64,000 bases of DNA from NCBI GenBank assembly GCA_027484055.1, contig JAIXQH010000025.1:62001-126000 (forward strand). The letters run 5' to 3'. Below, piece by piece: positions 53,492 to 61,269 of this stretch. The position numbers and the translations under genes are program-made. Below the pieces are notes generated by a model. It was not told the origin of the DNA, ran no database searches, and saw only the letters and a program-made list of their open reading frames with translations. This DNA is from Verrucomicrobiaceae bacterium (lineage in GTDB: Bacteria; Verrucomicrobiota; Verrucomicrobiia; Verrucomicrobiales; Akkermansiaceae). How positions within the stretch are numbered: position 1 is the stretch's first letter; each line of letters starts with the position of its first letter.

Positions 53492-54595
53492 ATGAATCAA
53501 TCCCCTCCCCCTAATACAGATGACGCACTAAACAATCCAGTCGAAACGCCTGTTGCAGATCCACAGACTGATCCGCCGCACGAACCGGGTTCGAAGGCGA
53601 AGCAGCCCGTTGATGGATACGCACGGCCCAAATGGCTGGTTGGGGGAATCGTCGCGGCATTTTTATGGTTCTGCGTTCTGGCTATCGGAGTGCTTATTCC
53701 TGCAGAAGAGTACAGGATAAAGCTTGGCTGGATTCCTGATAAAGTGGCGAAGAGTGAAGAATATAAAAGTTTGCTCAATGACTTCTCGGCGGTCGTTTTT
53801 AAAAAATTGGAGACATTACCTAATGAAGGAGAACCAGTTCCACCTGCAGGTGAGCAGGTCCCAGGTGGAGCTGGCGAGAAAACTGGCAATTCTGTGGGCG
53901 ATAAAGGGGATAAAAAAACGTCAGACACTCCAGCTAATAAATGCTTAGACTGTCAGAAGCCTTCGGAGAAACATACAATATCATGTGCTTCATGGTGGCA
54001 ACCTCTAGATACGTTTTTGAGTTCAATTTTTGCATTCTGCATGGCCTCGATAAGCTACCTACCACTAAATGTCTGCTTATTGACTATCCTCGCTGCCTTC
54101 ATCGGCGGTTGTTCGGTGAATGAGGGAGAACTGGCACATTTGGTGGAGCGCGTGGATGCTCAAAAAGCGGCTGGAGATGATTCTGTGGAGGCAGAACGTG
54201 ACCGTAAGCGGTTGAACTATCTGCGTGAGCACCCTGGCTATTCGGCGCTGAGGGGAGTGGTGGTATATCTCATCATCGTTTCGGGCCTACTCATTGCAGC
54301 GGGTTCCTCATTTATTCTCGAAGGATCACAGACCAGCCAACTGATGCAGTATTTCAGACTGGCCGGCATCTTTTCCTTCTTTGGTTATCTCGCGGGTTCC
54401 GACCCAACACTTTTCGCTTCCATGGTGGAGTTTGGAAGCTCCCGCATCCGCCAAAACTCTACTGCCGGTCCTACTACTGGTCCTACTAGTGGTCCTACTA
54501 GTGGTCCTACTACTGGCCCTACTACTGGCCCTACTACTGGCCCTACTACTGGCCCTACTACTGGCCCTACTACTGGCCCTACTACTGGCCCATAA
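53492..54595 (+). CDS. Membrane protein with a GPTT tandem-repeat tail
   Basis: A 367-residue protein. A Pro-rich N-terminus is followed by a first helix (VGGIVAAFLWFCVLAIGVLI), a soluble part with a Cys cluster (CLDCQKPSEKHTISC), then three more helices (around 175-205, 255-275 and 285-310). The C-terminus is ten and a half copies of GPTT/GPTS. No known domain was recognised. Base use is visibly more AT-rich than that of neighbours, suggesting transfer. The gene lies between the amidase gene and a conserved unknown gene on the same strand. Confidence 0.7.
   Translation: MNQSPPPNTDDALNNPVETPVADPQTDPPHEPGSKAKQPVDGYARPKWLVGGIVAAFLWFCVLAIGVLIPAEEYRIKLGWIPDKVAKSEEYKSLLNDFSAVVFKKLETLPNEGEPVPPAGEQVPGGAGEKTGNSVGDKGDKKTSDTPANKCLDCQKPSEKHTISCASWWQPLDTFLSSIFAFCMASISYLPLNVCLLTILAAFIGGCSVNEGELAHLVERVDAQKAAGDDSVEAERDRKRLNYLREHPGYSALRGVVVYLIIVSGLLIAAGSSFILEGSQTSQLMQYFRLAGIFSFFGYLAGSDPTLFASMVEFGSSRIRQNSTAGPTTGPTSGPTSGPTTGPTTGPTTGPTTGPTTGPTTGPTTGP
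54467..54592 (+). repeat. 12-bp tandem repeat (GGTCCTACTACT type) at the end of a coding region
   Basis: Ten and a half head-to-tail copies of a 12-base unit. The early copies read GGTCCTACTACT/AGT and the later ones GGCCCTACTACT, so the array is nearly perfect and in frame. It codes for GPTT. It is likely to vary in copy number by slippage without changing frame. Confidence 0.92.
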
Positions 54596-54634
54596 GCCGA
54601 CTGTTCCCTTTTCCCACCAACACCCCAAACCACC

Positions 54635-55117
54635 ATGCCTTACACGAATATAGACGCCACCGTCACCGACGCGCAGCGCACCGCCGTTTTCACGGCCATC
54701 ACCCAGATCGAGAGCAACCTTGGCTTCCTTATCAACCTCACCGCCCAGGAGCGGCAGGCTTTGCCGAAAATGGGGTCTGCATCCCAATCCTTCGTTTCCA
54801 AGGCACTCGAAATCGCGGCAAACAACCCGCAGTTCATCCCGCCTTATGTGGATGTCCCTGCCATGCAAAAGGACTACGACTTGGCCCTGCGCTTGCAGGG
54901 GATCGAGATGCAGCTCGCCTCGCTGTATGAAAAGGTTTCCGACACCAATCTCGCCGTCGGTTCGGAAGCCTACGTGACGGGTCTGACGATCTACAATTCG
55001 CTTAAATCCGCTGCCAAGGCGAGCGTACCCGGTGCCAAAGCCCTCGCCGCCGAGCTGGCGGAGCGTTTCGCCCAAGCTTCCGAACCAACGCCTCCCCCTG
55101 TCACGAAACCTGTTTGA
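54635..55117 (+). CDS. Conserved protein of unknown function
   Basis: A 160-residue cytoplasmic, mostly helical protein. Visible features are AVFTAITQIESNLGFLINLT, VDVPAMQKDYDLALRLQGIEMQLASLYEKV (read in parts) and VGSEAYVTGLTIYNSLKSAAKASVPGAKAL, followed by a Pro-rich tail. The pattern recalls short conserved proteins of unknown function found in Bacteroidota and Verrucomicrobiota. No function is proposed. Last gene of the 50-55 kb cassette, with a terminator 33 bases after its stop. Confidence 0.72.
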   Translation: MPYTNIDATVTDAQRTAVFTAITQIESNLGFLINLTAQERQALPKMGSASQSFVSKALEIAANNPQFIPPYVDVPAMQKDYDLALRLQGIEMQLASLYEKVSDTNLAVGSEAYVTGLTIYNSLKSAAKASVPGAKALAAELAERFAQASEPTPPPVTKPV

Positions 55118-55149
55118 GAAAAGCTCCGTAATTTGTTGAAAATCAACGG

Positions 55150-55186
55150 GCCGTCATTCGCATCCTGCGGGTGACGGCTCTTTTTT
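55150..55186 (+). terminator. Rho-independent terminator closing the 50-55 kb cassette
   Basis: GCCGTCA (55150-55156) pairs with TGACGGC (55172-55178), with an inner CGCA/TGCG pairing, and is followed by TCTTTTTT. Confidence 0.88.
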
Positions 55187-55227
55187 GCCTAAAATGCCGC
55201 CTGCCTCACTTGCGCCTACCCCCCACT

Positions 55228-55441
55228 TCGGAAGTCCCCCCTCCACTTCCTAACTGCAATGACGGAGTTCGGAACTGCGGCATCTGAGTTCGGAACCGCG
55301 ATAACGCAGCTTGGAACCGGGCGCGCGCCGTTCAGAAGCGCTCAATCGGAGTTCGAATCCACGAGTGAGCTCCTACGAACTGCGACGGCGGAGTTCAGAA
55401 CCGGGACAACGCAGGTCGGAACGGCGTGCTCGGGGTTTTGA
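55228..55441 (+). repeat. Degenerate 21-bp tandem repeat array, possibly coding a heptad repeat
   Basis: From 55262 to 55441 there are about eight and a half diverged copies of a 21-base unit of the form NCGGAGTTCGGAACNGCGNNA. Each unit contains a near-palindrome AGTTCGGAACT. The open frame 55259-55441 (ATG to TGA, 60 residues) has one seven-residue unit per copy: TEFGTAA, SEFGTAI, TQLGTGR, APFRSAQ, SEFESTS, ELLRTAT, AEFRTGT, TQVGTAC. Just upstream (55228) a related palindrome ACTTCGGAAGT occurs. It is unclear whether the array is translated, structural RNA, or a repeat family. Confidence 0.75.
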
Positions 55442-55751
55442 AATGGGGTGCACTGGAGCGAGATGCATGGCTTAGCCTAAGCGGATGAGATGCGCTGTAG
55501 CGGCGGTCTACGACCGTCGATGCGAATGAGGTGCCAGGATTGAATAGGGCTCGCGCGGAGCTTTCGCACCGACTCTAATAGAGAACCGCTACATGGCTTT
55601 TCTTTGGCCTCACACTACCCGCATTTGGCAGTTCATGATTGAAGGGGGAGGAGCCCCAGTCGCGGAGGGTGTGGAGAAGTGCCCCGTCTTAGCTGCGCTA
55701 TGCCGCGCAAGCTGAGTGATCAGTGAGCAGGGAAGAGGCTGTTGGTGGTGT
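55442..55751. other. Non-coding stretch with palindromes
   Basis: No supported gene in these 310 bases. Two inverted repeats are present: GCTTAG-C-CTAAGC (55470-55482) and CGGCGGTC-TAC-GACCGTCG (55501-55519, one mismatch). The second, preceded by CTGTAG, looks like a member of an interspersed palindromic family. The DUF5131 gene ends at 55752 with no visible terminator. Confidence 0.6.
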
Positions 55752-56486
55752 TCAGGAAATTTTCGCCACGCGGCGCTTCTTTGGAGACGGGAAGGTATCG
55801 TGATGCGCGCCATCCAGCTCCCGTCCAGCCGCTTTTTTGTTCCGACCGCCCCACTGCTTGAAGAAAAACGCCACGTCGTGCTTTCCGCACTGGTCACGGA
55901 TCGAAGTCGCCCACTCAGGCTTCATTGGCCGCGGGCTGGCTCCGCTCTCGCCTCCGACGATCACCCAGTCAATACCTTTCAGGTTTAGCTTGGCAAGCGG
56001 TCCGATGAGCGGCTCGCAGGAAAGAAATCGTACCGCCGCAGGAACCTTGCGCAAATCGTCGATCCGGCAGGTGACGCGCTCATCCTCCACGCTGACTCCC
56101 ATCCAAATATTTTGGCTCCATGTGAGGTTCTTCCAAACATCAGCAAGGCGCTCGGAACGTTTGGTTAGCACTTGGAAAATCAGGTGGGGATTCGCGTTCA
56201 TCACGGCGAAGACCTTTTGAATGAATTCCAGAGGCACGTCCTTGTGGAACAGGTCGCTCATTGAATTCACGAAAACCATCGCCGGCTTCTTCCAGCCAAA
56301 TGGAATCGCCAAGGCCGCCTCGTGCTGACGGACCTTGAAGCCGTCCTTGTATTTCTCCACACCCATCGCTTCCAAACGCCGGGACATGATCTCCGCATAG
56401 CAGAACTTGCATCCTGCGGAAACCTTGTCACACCCGGTCGTGGGGTTCCAAGTGAGTTCGGTCCATTCGATGGAGCTGCTTGCCAT
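55752..56486 (-). CDS. DUF5131 (phage Gp37/Gp68-like) three-Cys-motif protein
   Basis: A 244-residue protein. Near the N-terminus it carries WNPTTGCDKVSAGCKFCYAE, the three-cysteine motif that defines the family, reminiscent of radical-SAM cluster sites. VFVNSMSDLFHKDVP, FQVLTKRSERL, NIWMGVSVED and VIVGGESGASPRPMKPEW are further family blocks. Found in phages and bacterial islands; the reaction is not known. ATG 56486 is chosen over TTG 56516. It starts 4 bases after the stop of its partner gene, the usual arrangement. Confidence 0.9.
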   Translation of the reverse strand: MASSSIEWTELTWNPTTGCDKVSAGCKFCYAEIMSRRLEAMGVEKYKDGFKVRQHEAALAIPFGWKKPAMVFVNSMSDLFHKDVPLEFIQKVFAVMNANPHLIFQVLTKRSERLADVWKNLTWSQNIWMGVSVEDERVTCRIDDLRKVPAAVRFLSCEPLIGPLAKLNLKGIDWVIVGGESGASPRPMKPEWATSIRDQCGKHDVAFFFKQWGGRNKKAAGRELDGAHHDTFPSPKKRRVAKIS

Positions 56487-56490
56487 AGGT

Positions 56491-57591
56491 TCAGGATACT
56501 TTGGAAATCCGAACAATTCTATCCTTTTTCTCGTGATTCTCGTAGCCGAGGTAGAAAACGCCTGAGCGGGGAGGCGGCGGCTCCACGGTGAGCCTTCCCG
56601 CCTTTTGCCACGCTGTCAGAACCTCATTCGCGTGCTTGGGCAAGAATCCTTGCTCCAGCGTTTCCCGATAAACCTCCGCGTTTGTTGCGCCTTTGCCATC
56701 AAGAAGCGTGTCGAGCGACTTCTCTAGGATTTGGGTCTGCGGAGTTGGAGTGGCGAATAGATCGTCAACGCCAACCGCCGATGAATAATGCCAACCGTGG
56801 CCGGTTTCACCATTGAACCGCCACTTCGCTTCCAGCATCTTCTCGAAACCCCGGATGTGGCGGGTGAAGAAGAATAGACAGAAAACGGTCTTAGCGTCTT
56901 TCTGGATCGTGAAGGTATCGACAAAATGTGTTCCTTCAAGCCGCTCCCGGAGCAATCGCTTGGTATGTTGGATGTAGCCCATGATGTTCAGTCCTTTGGG
57001 CCAAGGGCTTCCCCGGCTCAACTCCTCCATGAAACCGGCCAAGGCTTCCGGTGTTCCTCTCTCAGAAAACCGGAACATGAACGAACATGGCTGGAATAGC
57101 AGCAATTCCGTTCCATTCGATTGGAGCAACGACAGGATCTCGGCCAGGCTGATTTGCGAATACCCGAACGGATCAACGAAATAGAACCTCTTGGATTTCA
57201 GCCTTTGATCCGCCTGTTCGGCCAGAAGATCGGGAATCAGCCCCGCCGCATCCTTGGAGCTCGAGATGAGTTTGATTTTCGGGTGTGCCGATTCAAGAGG
57301 ACGAAGGAAACCTTCGACCTCTGCTGTATTTTTGCTGTCGGCATCGTTGAAAAGAAAATCCGTTTTAGGAGCCGCCGGATGAGCGTTGTGCAGGCCCGCG
57401 AGCATCCTTCCAATTTCGACAGGACTCCCAGCCTTGTTCCCCTGATACATTCCCGGACCGCAGAACAAATCCGCAAGAAAGACCCTCTCGGTATATCGAT
57501 CATGGCCGACCACTGCCAGATAAGCTTCAAGATACGCCTTTAACAATTGGATCTTGGCTTCGGAATGATGAGGAAGTGGCTTTAGGGGCAT
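56491..57591 (-). CDS. tcmP: Three-Cys-motif partner protein TcmP
   Basis: A 366-residue protein of the three-Cys-motif partner family. The N-terminal half has a Rossmann-like, methyltransferase-like core: VFLADLFCGPGMYQGNKAGSPVEIG resembles a SAM-binding loop, and FYFVDPFGYSQISLAEILSLL follows. A C-terminal winged-helix-like part has TPQTQILEKSLDTLL and EVYRETLEQGFLPKHANEVL. It always accompanies a DUF5131 protein, and the pair's role is unsolved. ATG at 57591; about 330 non-coding bases lie upstream. Confidence 0.9.
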   Translation of the reverse strand: MPLKPLPHHSEAKIQLLKAYLEAYLAVVGHDRYTERVFLADLFCGPGMYQGNKAGSPVEIGRMLAGLHNAHPAAPKTDFLFNDADSKNTAEVEGFLRPLESAHPKIKLISSSKDAAGLIPDLLAEQADQRLKSKRFYFVDPFGYSQISLAEILSLLQSNGTELLLFQPCSFMFRFSERGTPEALAGFMEELSRGSPWPKGLNIMGYIQHTKRLLRERLEGTHFVDTFTIQKDAKTVFCLFFFTRHIRGFEKMLEAKWRFNGETGHGWHYSSAVGVDDLFATPTPQTQILEKSLDTLLDGKGATNAEVYRETLEQGFLPKHANEVLTAWQKAGRLTVEPPPPRSGVFYLGYENHEKKDRIVRISKVS

Positions 57592-57921
57592 ATCTTTGGT
57601 GCGCTACTTGTCGTCTAATTCCTGAGATGGTTTTTCAACCGGATGCACGGGAAGATGCCTAACGATGGCAGGTGCGGATTAGCAGTCTTTTTTTTGGAGA
57701 ATGTGGGGCGTAGGAATGGCTAGGGACGAAGCTCCGGGCAGACTGGGCGAACGGATCGCCCATGACCCGACGTCTCAACTACCTCATAGGCTTGCTCATT
57801 CCCCGGACCGCTCGGAGATCGGTCCCTGCCTGAAGATGGGCAAATGGACGGGTAAGAGCCCGACGCTCCCGCTTTCTTAATGACGTTTTCGCAATCACTT
57901 GGCTAAGATGCGGCCCAAGAA
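57592..57921. other. Non-coding stretch with palindromes upstream of tcmP and the DUF3616 gene
   Basis: A divergent promoter region of 330 bases without a supported gene. It contains GGGCGA-ACGGA-TCGCCC (57745-57761) and GGACCG/CGGTCC with a 9-base loop (57805-57825), plus a run of eight T near 57685. The second palindrome resembles a type of interspersed hairpin seen in intergenic DNA of this phylum; that comparison is from memory. Confidence 0.55.
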
Positions 57922-58869
57922 ATGAACTGCTACCTCACACCACCGATTTTCCACATCGGCGCATGGGATGGCTCGGCGGGGGTGAGCTGGGGGGCGGATC
58001 ATTTCGTGGCGGCGACAGATGAAGAGAATACCTTACGAATTTTTCCGACGGACGGCGCGCAGGCGGGGACGCGGCTGCTGGACTTGAATGAGTGGGCGGC
58101 TTTCCCGAAACGGGTAAAGAACGGTGTTGCGAAAGAGGCGGATATCGAGGGGGCGGCGCGAATTGGCGAGGTCATTTACTGGATCAGCTCTCATGCGCGG
58201 AATCGTGAGGGGAAAGCCCGGGCAGAGCGGCAGGTATTCTTCGCGACGTGCGGCACGGCAACGGGCATGGCGACGCTGGGGCTGCCCTATACTTTCCTGT
58301 TGGAGGATTTGAGTTCAGAGGCTCGGATAGCATTTTTAAAGCCTTTCATTGAGGCTGAAATCGCACCGAAGGAGAGGGGCGGTCTTAACATCGAGTCGCT
58401 ATGTGCGGTGGGTGAGCGGCTGTTGATTGGATTTCGAAATCCGATTCTGGAAGGCAAGGCGTTGTTAGTGCCGTTGGAGAACCCGCGTGAGTTGGTGCTA
58501 GGCAAGGCGAGGGCCGTGTTGGGTGAGCCTATTTTTCTAGACCTTGGTGGCTTGGGATTTCGCGATATGGTGAAGTGGCGAGGTGGCTTTTTGATCGTGG
58601 CAGGAGATTTCCGAGATCGGTTTGATGACCCTAAGGCGCTCGGGCCGAAGTTGTTTTGGTGGAATGGAAAACTAGACGACTCGAATCTGGTGGCGCTGAA
58701 CGTGGACTTACTGGATCTGAATCCGGAAGCGGCCCTTGTTTTCACGAATGGTGAAGAAGAACGGGTCCTGATTCTTAGCGACGATGGGAAACTAGAACCC
58801 GAATTACACGATGTCAGGGCCCAAGTGAAAGCGAGGTTTCGCAGTGCTTGGCTGGTGGTGGAGAATTGA
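57922..58869 (+). CDS. DUF3616 family protein
   Basis: A 315-residue protein without a signal peptide. DUF3616 traits: DHFVAATDEENTLRIF near the start, IEGAARIGEVIYWISSHARN, GGLNIESLCAVGERLLIGFRNP, and IFLDLGGLGFRDMVKWRGGFLIVAG. The family forms a beta-propeller of unknown function. Starts after the palindrome-rich gap, divergent from tcmP. Confidence 0.82.
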   Translation: MNCYLTPPIFHIGAWDGSAGVSWGADHFVAATDEENTLRIFPTDGAQAGTRLLDLNEWAAFPKRVKNGVAKEADIEGAARIGEVIYWISSHARNREGKARAERQVFFATCGTATGMATLGLPYTFLLEDLSSEARIAFLKPFIEAEIAPKERGGLNIESLCAVGERLLIGFRNPILEGKALLVPLENPRELVLGKARAVLGEPIFLDLGGLGFRDMVKWRGGFLIVAGDFRDRFDDPKALGPKLFWWNGKLDDSNLVALNVDLLDLNPEAALVFTNGEEERVLILSDDGKLEPELHDVRAQVKARFRSAWLVVEN

Positions 58870-58938
58870 GACATGCTTTTCTGAATGCTTGCCGCAAGCA
58901 TGCTGGTGACTAGGATCTATCCCAACGGACTAAGATTT

Positions 58939-59831
58939 ATGGAATGGAAAGGGCGCGAAGAAAGTGAGAATGTGGAAGACGCAAGGGGGCAGAGTGCTGC
59001 CAGTTATGGCGGCGGCATGAGAGGTGGCGGGCTGGGCTTACTGATGACAATAGGGAGAGTTTTCGGTTTAAGGGAATCATCGTCGCCTTGGTGATCGGTA
59101 CAGCGGCCTGGCAAATGGGCTTGGTCGACCCCAGCATGCTGCTAGGTGGAGCATCTTCGGGAGGGTCCGTTCAAGCGGCCGTGAGTTCTCAGGATGAAGA
59201 GAGATACACTTTTGTGAAGGTGGTGATGAAGGGAACAGAGGAGGTCTGGAGTGAGGAGTTTAACAGAATCGGGAGAGACTATGAGTTCCCGAAGTTGAGA
59301 GTCTATCGCGGAAGGGTCCGCACGGCTTGCGGGGATGGCAGTGCGGATATGGGGCCGTTTTACTGCCCTGGAGATCAGAAAGTTTACATCGATTTGAGCT
59401 TTTATGATGAATTGGCGGAGACATTCAAGTCTCCTGGTGACTTCGCCCAGGCTTACGTGATCGCGCATGAAGTTGGTCATCATGTTCAGAAGTTATTGGG
59501 TACCTCGGCAAAGGTCGCGGCGATGCAAGGTAAGCCGAATTACAACGAGTATTCCGTACGGCTGGAGCTGCAGGCAGACTTTTACGCCGGCGTGTGGGCG
59601 AAGCACTCACAGAAGACATTCCGACTGGACCAGAGTGACATGGAGGAAGCCATGAGAGCTGCCAATGCGATTGGCGATGATGCGATTCAACAAAAAATTC
59701 AGGGTCGAGTCGTTCCCCATTCATTCACGCACGGCACCTCAGCCCAACGGATGCGGTGGTTTAGCAAGGGATTGGCAAGCGGTAAAATCGAAGACGGTGA
59801 TACCTTTACGAAGGCGTATCGGGATTTGTAA
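58939..59831 (+). pseudogene. YpfJ-type neutral zinc metallopeptidase, frameshifted
   Basis: The N-terminal piece 58939-59094 (MEWKGREESENVEDARGQ, then a Gly-rich stretch) is the start of a YpfJ family protein. The rest lies in another frame from about 59060 to 59831: GIIVALVIGTAAW membrane segment, FPKLRVYRGRVRTACG, MGPFYCPGDQKVYIDLSFYDEL, the zinc motif VIAHEVGHHVQ and RLELQADFYAGVW. All catalytic residues are intact. A one-base indel in the stretch 59051-59070 (GGGAGAGTTTTCGGTTTAAGGG) explains the break. It may be a sequencing error, a real mutation or, less likely, recoding. Confidence 0.82.
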
Positions 59832-59851
59832 AAACGCCTAATACCGCTTCA

Positions 59852-60604
59852 TTACGGCGCAGGGTAAGTGCTAATGTCCAAGGGTATTTCAGCGGAGAAA
59901 ATGACTGATCCTTCGACTAAGTAGTCATTCCTATCAGGATTTGGGTTCAGATCAGCTGTGGCTGAGCCTACTACCCCGGTGAGCCTTGCTGAAGTCAATT
60001 GATACTTGAAAGGGTAGGACACTTTATTGATCAGTGCTGAACCGGTCTTATCCGTGGCGGTGAGCAAGCCTTGCGCTTTAAAATCGTTCGTCAGTCCGGG
60101 GATTTTCCCTTCGAGGGTAAAAGTGCTGCGAAAGGAGGTAGTCCCGGAAAGAGTCCTCTGTGAAGGATCTACAAGACTGGTGAATGCTTCGACGTAACCC
60201 GGCTTAGGAATCGCACGAATGATATCATCGGTGAGGAGCACTTTGGGCTGACCCGTTTTCACGAGATAGAATGCACGCACCACGGTGTCTCGATCACCCG
60301 CCAAGGGGGTGCGATTCACGTAGACGAGCTTCCAACCCGTCACCGTGTTATCTGGGAGTTTATTGGCCGCCTTGAGCTGATTAATGAAGAGGAGGTTATT
60401 GAAAGAGGTCCTCAGGATGCCGCTGGAGTATTGGCTATTCACCCCGACCGTCTTGCGCGGCAGATCACTCGTAACGCTGAGAGTGAGGGCCAAGGTCACG
60501 TCGGACTGCGCCCCAGGGACGACGACTTGACCGCAAACCTTAGCGACCATTAGGCCGAAACAACCAACGATCGTGAAGATTCTGCGTGGTGAGGAGTGAT
60601 TCAT
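59852..60604 (-). CDS. Secreted protein of unknown function
   Basis: A 250-residue exported protein with a signal peptide ending at AKVCGQ. The mature part is beta-rich with paired blocks (VTLALTLSVTSDL, GWKLVYVNRTPLAGDRDTVVRAFYLVKTG, FRSTFTLEGKIPGL, GSVIFSAEIPLDI). No known domain was recognised. It is followed on the same strand, 54 bases upstream of its start, by maf's end; a functional link is not evident. Confidence 0.7.
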   Translation of the reverse strand: MNHSSPRRIFTIVGCFGLMVAKVCGQVVVPGAQSDVTLALTLSVTSDLPRKTVGVNSQYSSGILRTSFNNLLFINQLKAANKLPDNTVTGWKLVYVNRTPLAGDRDTVVRAFYLVKTGQPKVLLTDDIIRAIPKPGYVEAFTSLVDPSQRTLSGTTSFRSTFTLEGKIPGLTNDFKAQGLLTATDKTGSALINKVSYPFKYQLTSARLTGVVGSATADLNPNPDRNDYLVEGSVIFSAEIPLDISTYPAP

Positions 60605-60658
60605 AATCAGGGGGTGATCGTGTTTATTTGGGACTGATCGCTAGGGAAAAACCGCGAA

Positions 60659-61222
60659 TTAGTCAAGAGAGTAACTCTCCAAGACTGTAAGTAGGCGGGC
60701 GACAGGGAGTCCCATGACGTTATCAAAGGCACCTATAATCCCAGAAACAAGCTTCTCTCCATGTTCTTGAATCCCATAGCCACCGGCCTTGTCGAGTGGG
60801 TTTACTAGGGTGAAATAGTTGGTGATGGCCGCATCATCGAGGTGGAGGAAAGTGACCTCCGTGATTTCATGAAAACTATATGGAACCCCACCGGGAGGGA
60901 CGATGCTGACCCCGGTGCAAACTTGGTGGGTCCGGCCGGAAAGACGCCGAAGCATCTCCCGCGCCGCAGTAAGGTCTTTGGGTTTACCGAGTGGTATGTC
61001 GTCAATAAAAACGAGGGTGTCTGCGCCGATGACGAAGGCGTCTGGTCGAGTGGCGGCAACTGCTTCTGCTTTGAGCGTAGCGTTCAGCTCACAGAGGACA
61101 TTAGGAGACAGGGAAGCGTCGTGCACTTCCTCCGCAGGTGAAGGGGCGATTTCAAAGTTAAGGCCTGCCTCTTCGAGCAATTGGCGGCGGCGTGGCGAAG
61201 AGGATGCGAGCACGTAGGTCAT
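60659..61222 (-). CDS. maf: Maf-like nucleoside triphosphate pyrophosphatase
   Basis: A 187-residue house-cleaning enzyme that hydrolyses non-canonical or modified nucleotides. Signatures: VLASSSPRRRQLLEEAGL, DAFVIGADTLVFIDDIPLGKPKD, LRRLSGRTHQVCTGV and DKAGGYGIQEHGEKLV with the acidic catalytic residues. The length is normal. Cytoplasmic. It lies after the pseudoprotease gene on the same strand with a 47-base gap. Confidence 0.93.
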   Translation of the reverse strand: MTYVLASSSPRRRQLLEEAGLNFEIAPSPAEEVHDASLSPNVLCELNATLKAEAVAATRPDAFVIGADTLVFIDDIPLGKPKDLTAAREMLRRLSGRTHQVCTGVSIVPPGGVPYSFHEITEVTFLHLDDAAITNYFTLVNPLDKAGGYGIQEHGEKLVSGIIGAFDNVMGLPVARLLTVLESYSLD

Positions 61223-61269
61223 GCCTCTGCATGGCGCATCCTCTGCCGGTGGGCAAGCCTAGCGGGGAC

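Noticed and set aside
53497-53928. Minus-strand open frame opposite the start of the GPTT membrane protein
   Set aside because: The plus-strand frame has a membrane-protein layout and continues for 1.1 kb; the antisense frame has no recognisable pattern.
54326-55075. Minus-strand open frame across the GPTT repeats and the following gene
   Set aside because: It reads the repeat as poly-(SRTSSRA)-like low complexity and lies opposite two better supported genes.
55340-55380. GTTCGAATCC resembling a tRNA T arm
   Set aside because: It is part of the 21-bp repeat array; no acceptor, D or anticodon stems can be folded around it.
55262-55441. CRISPR array
   Set aside because: The units are contiguous, diverged and without unique spacers, and there are no cas genes.
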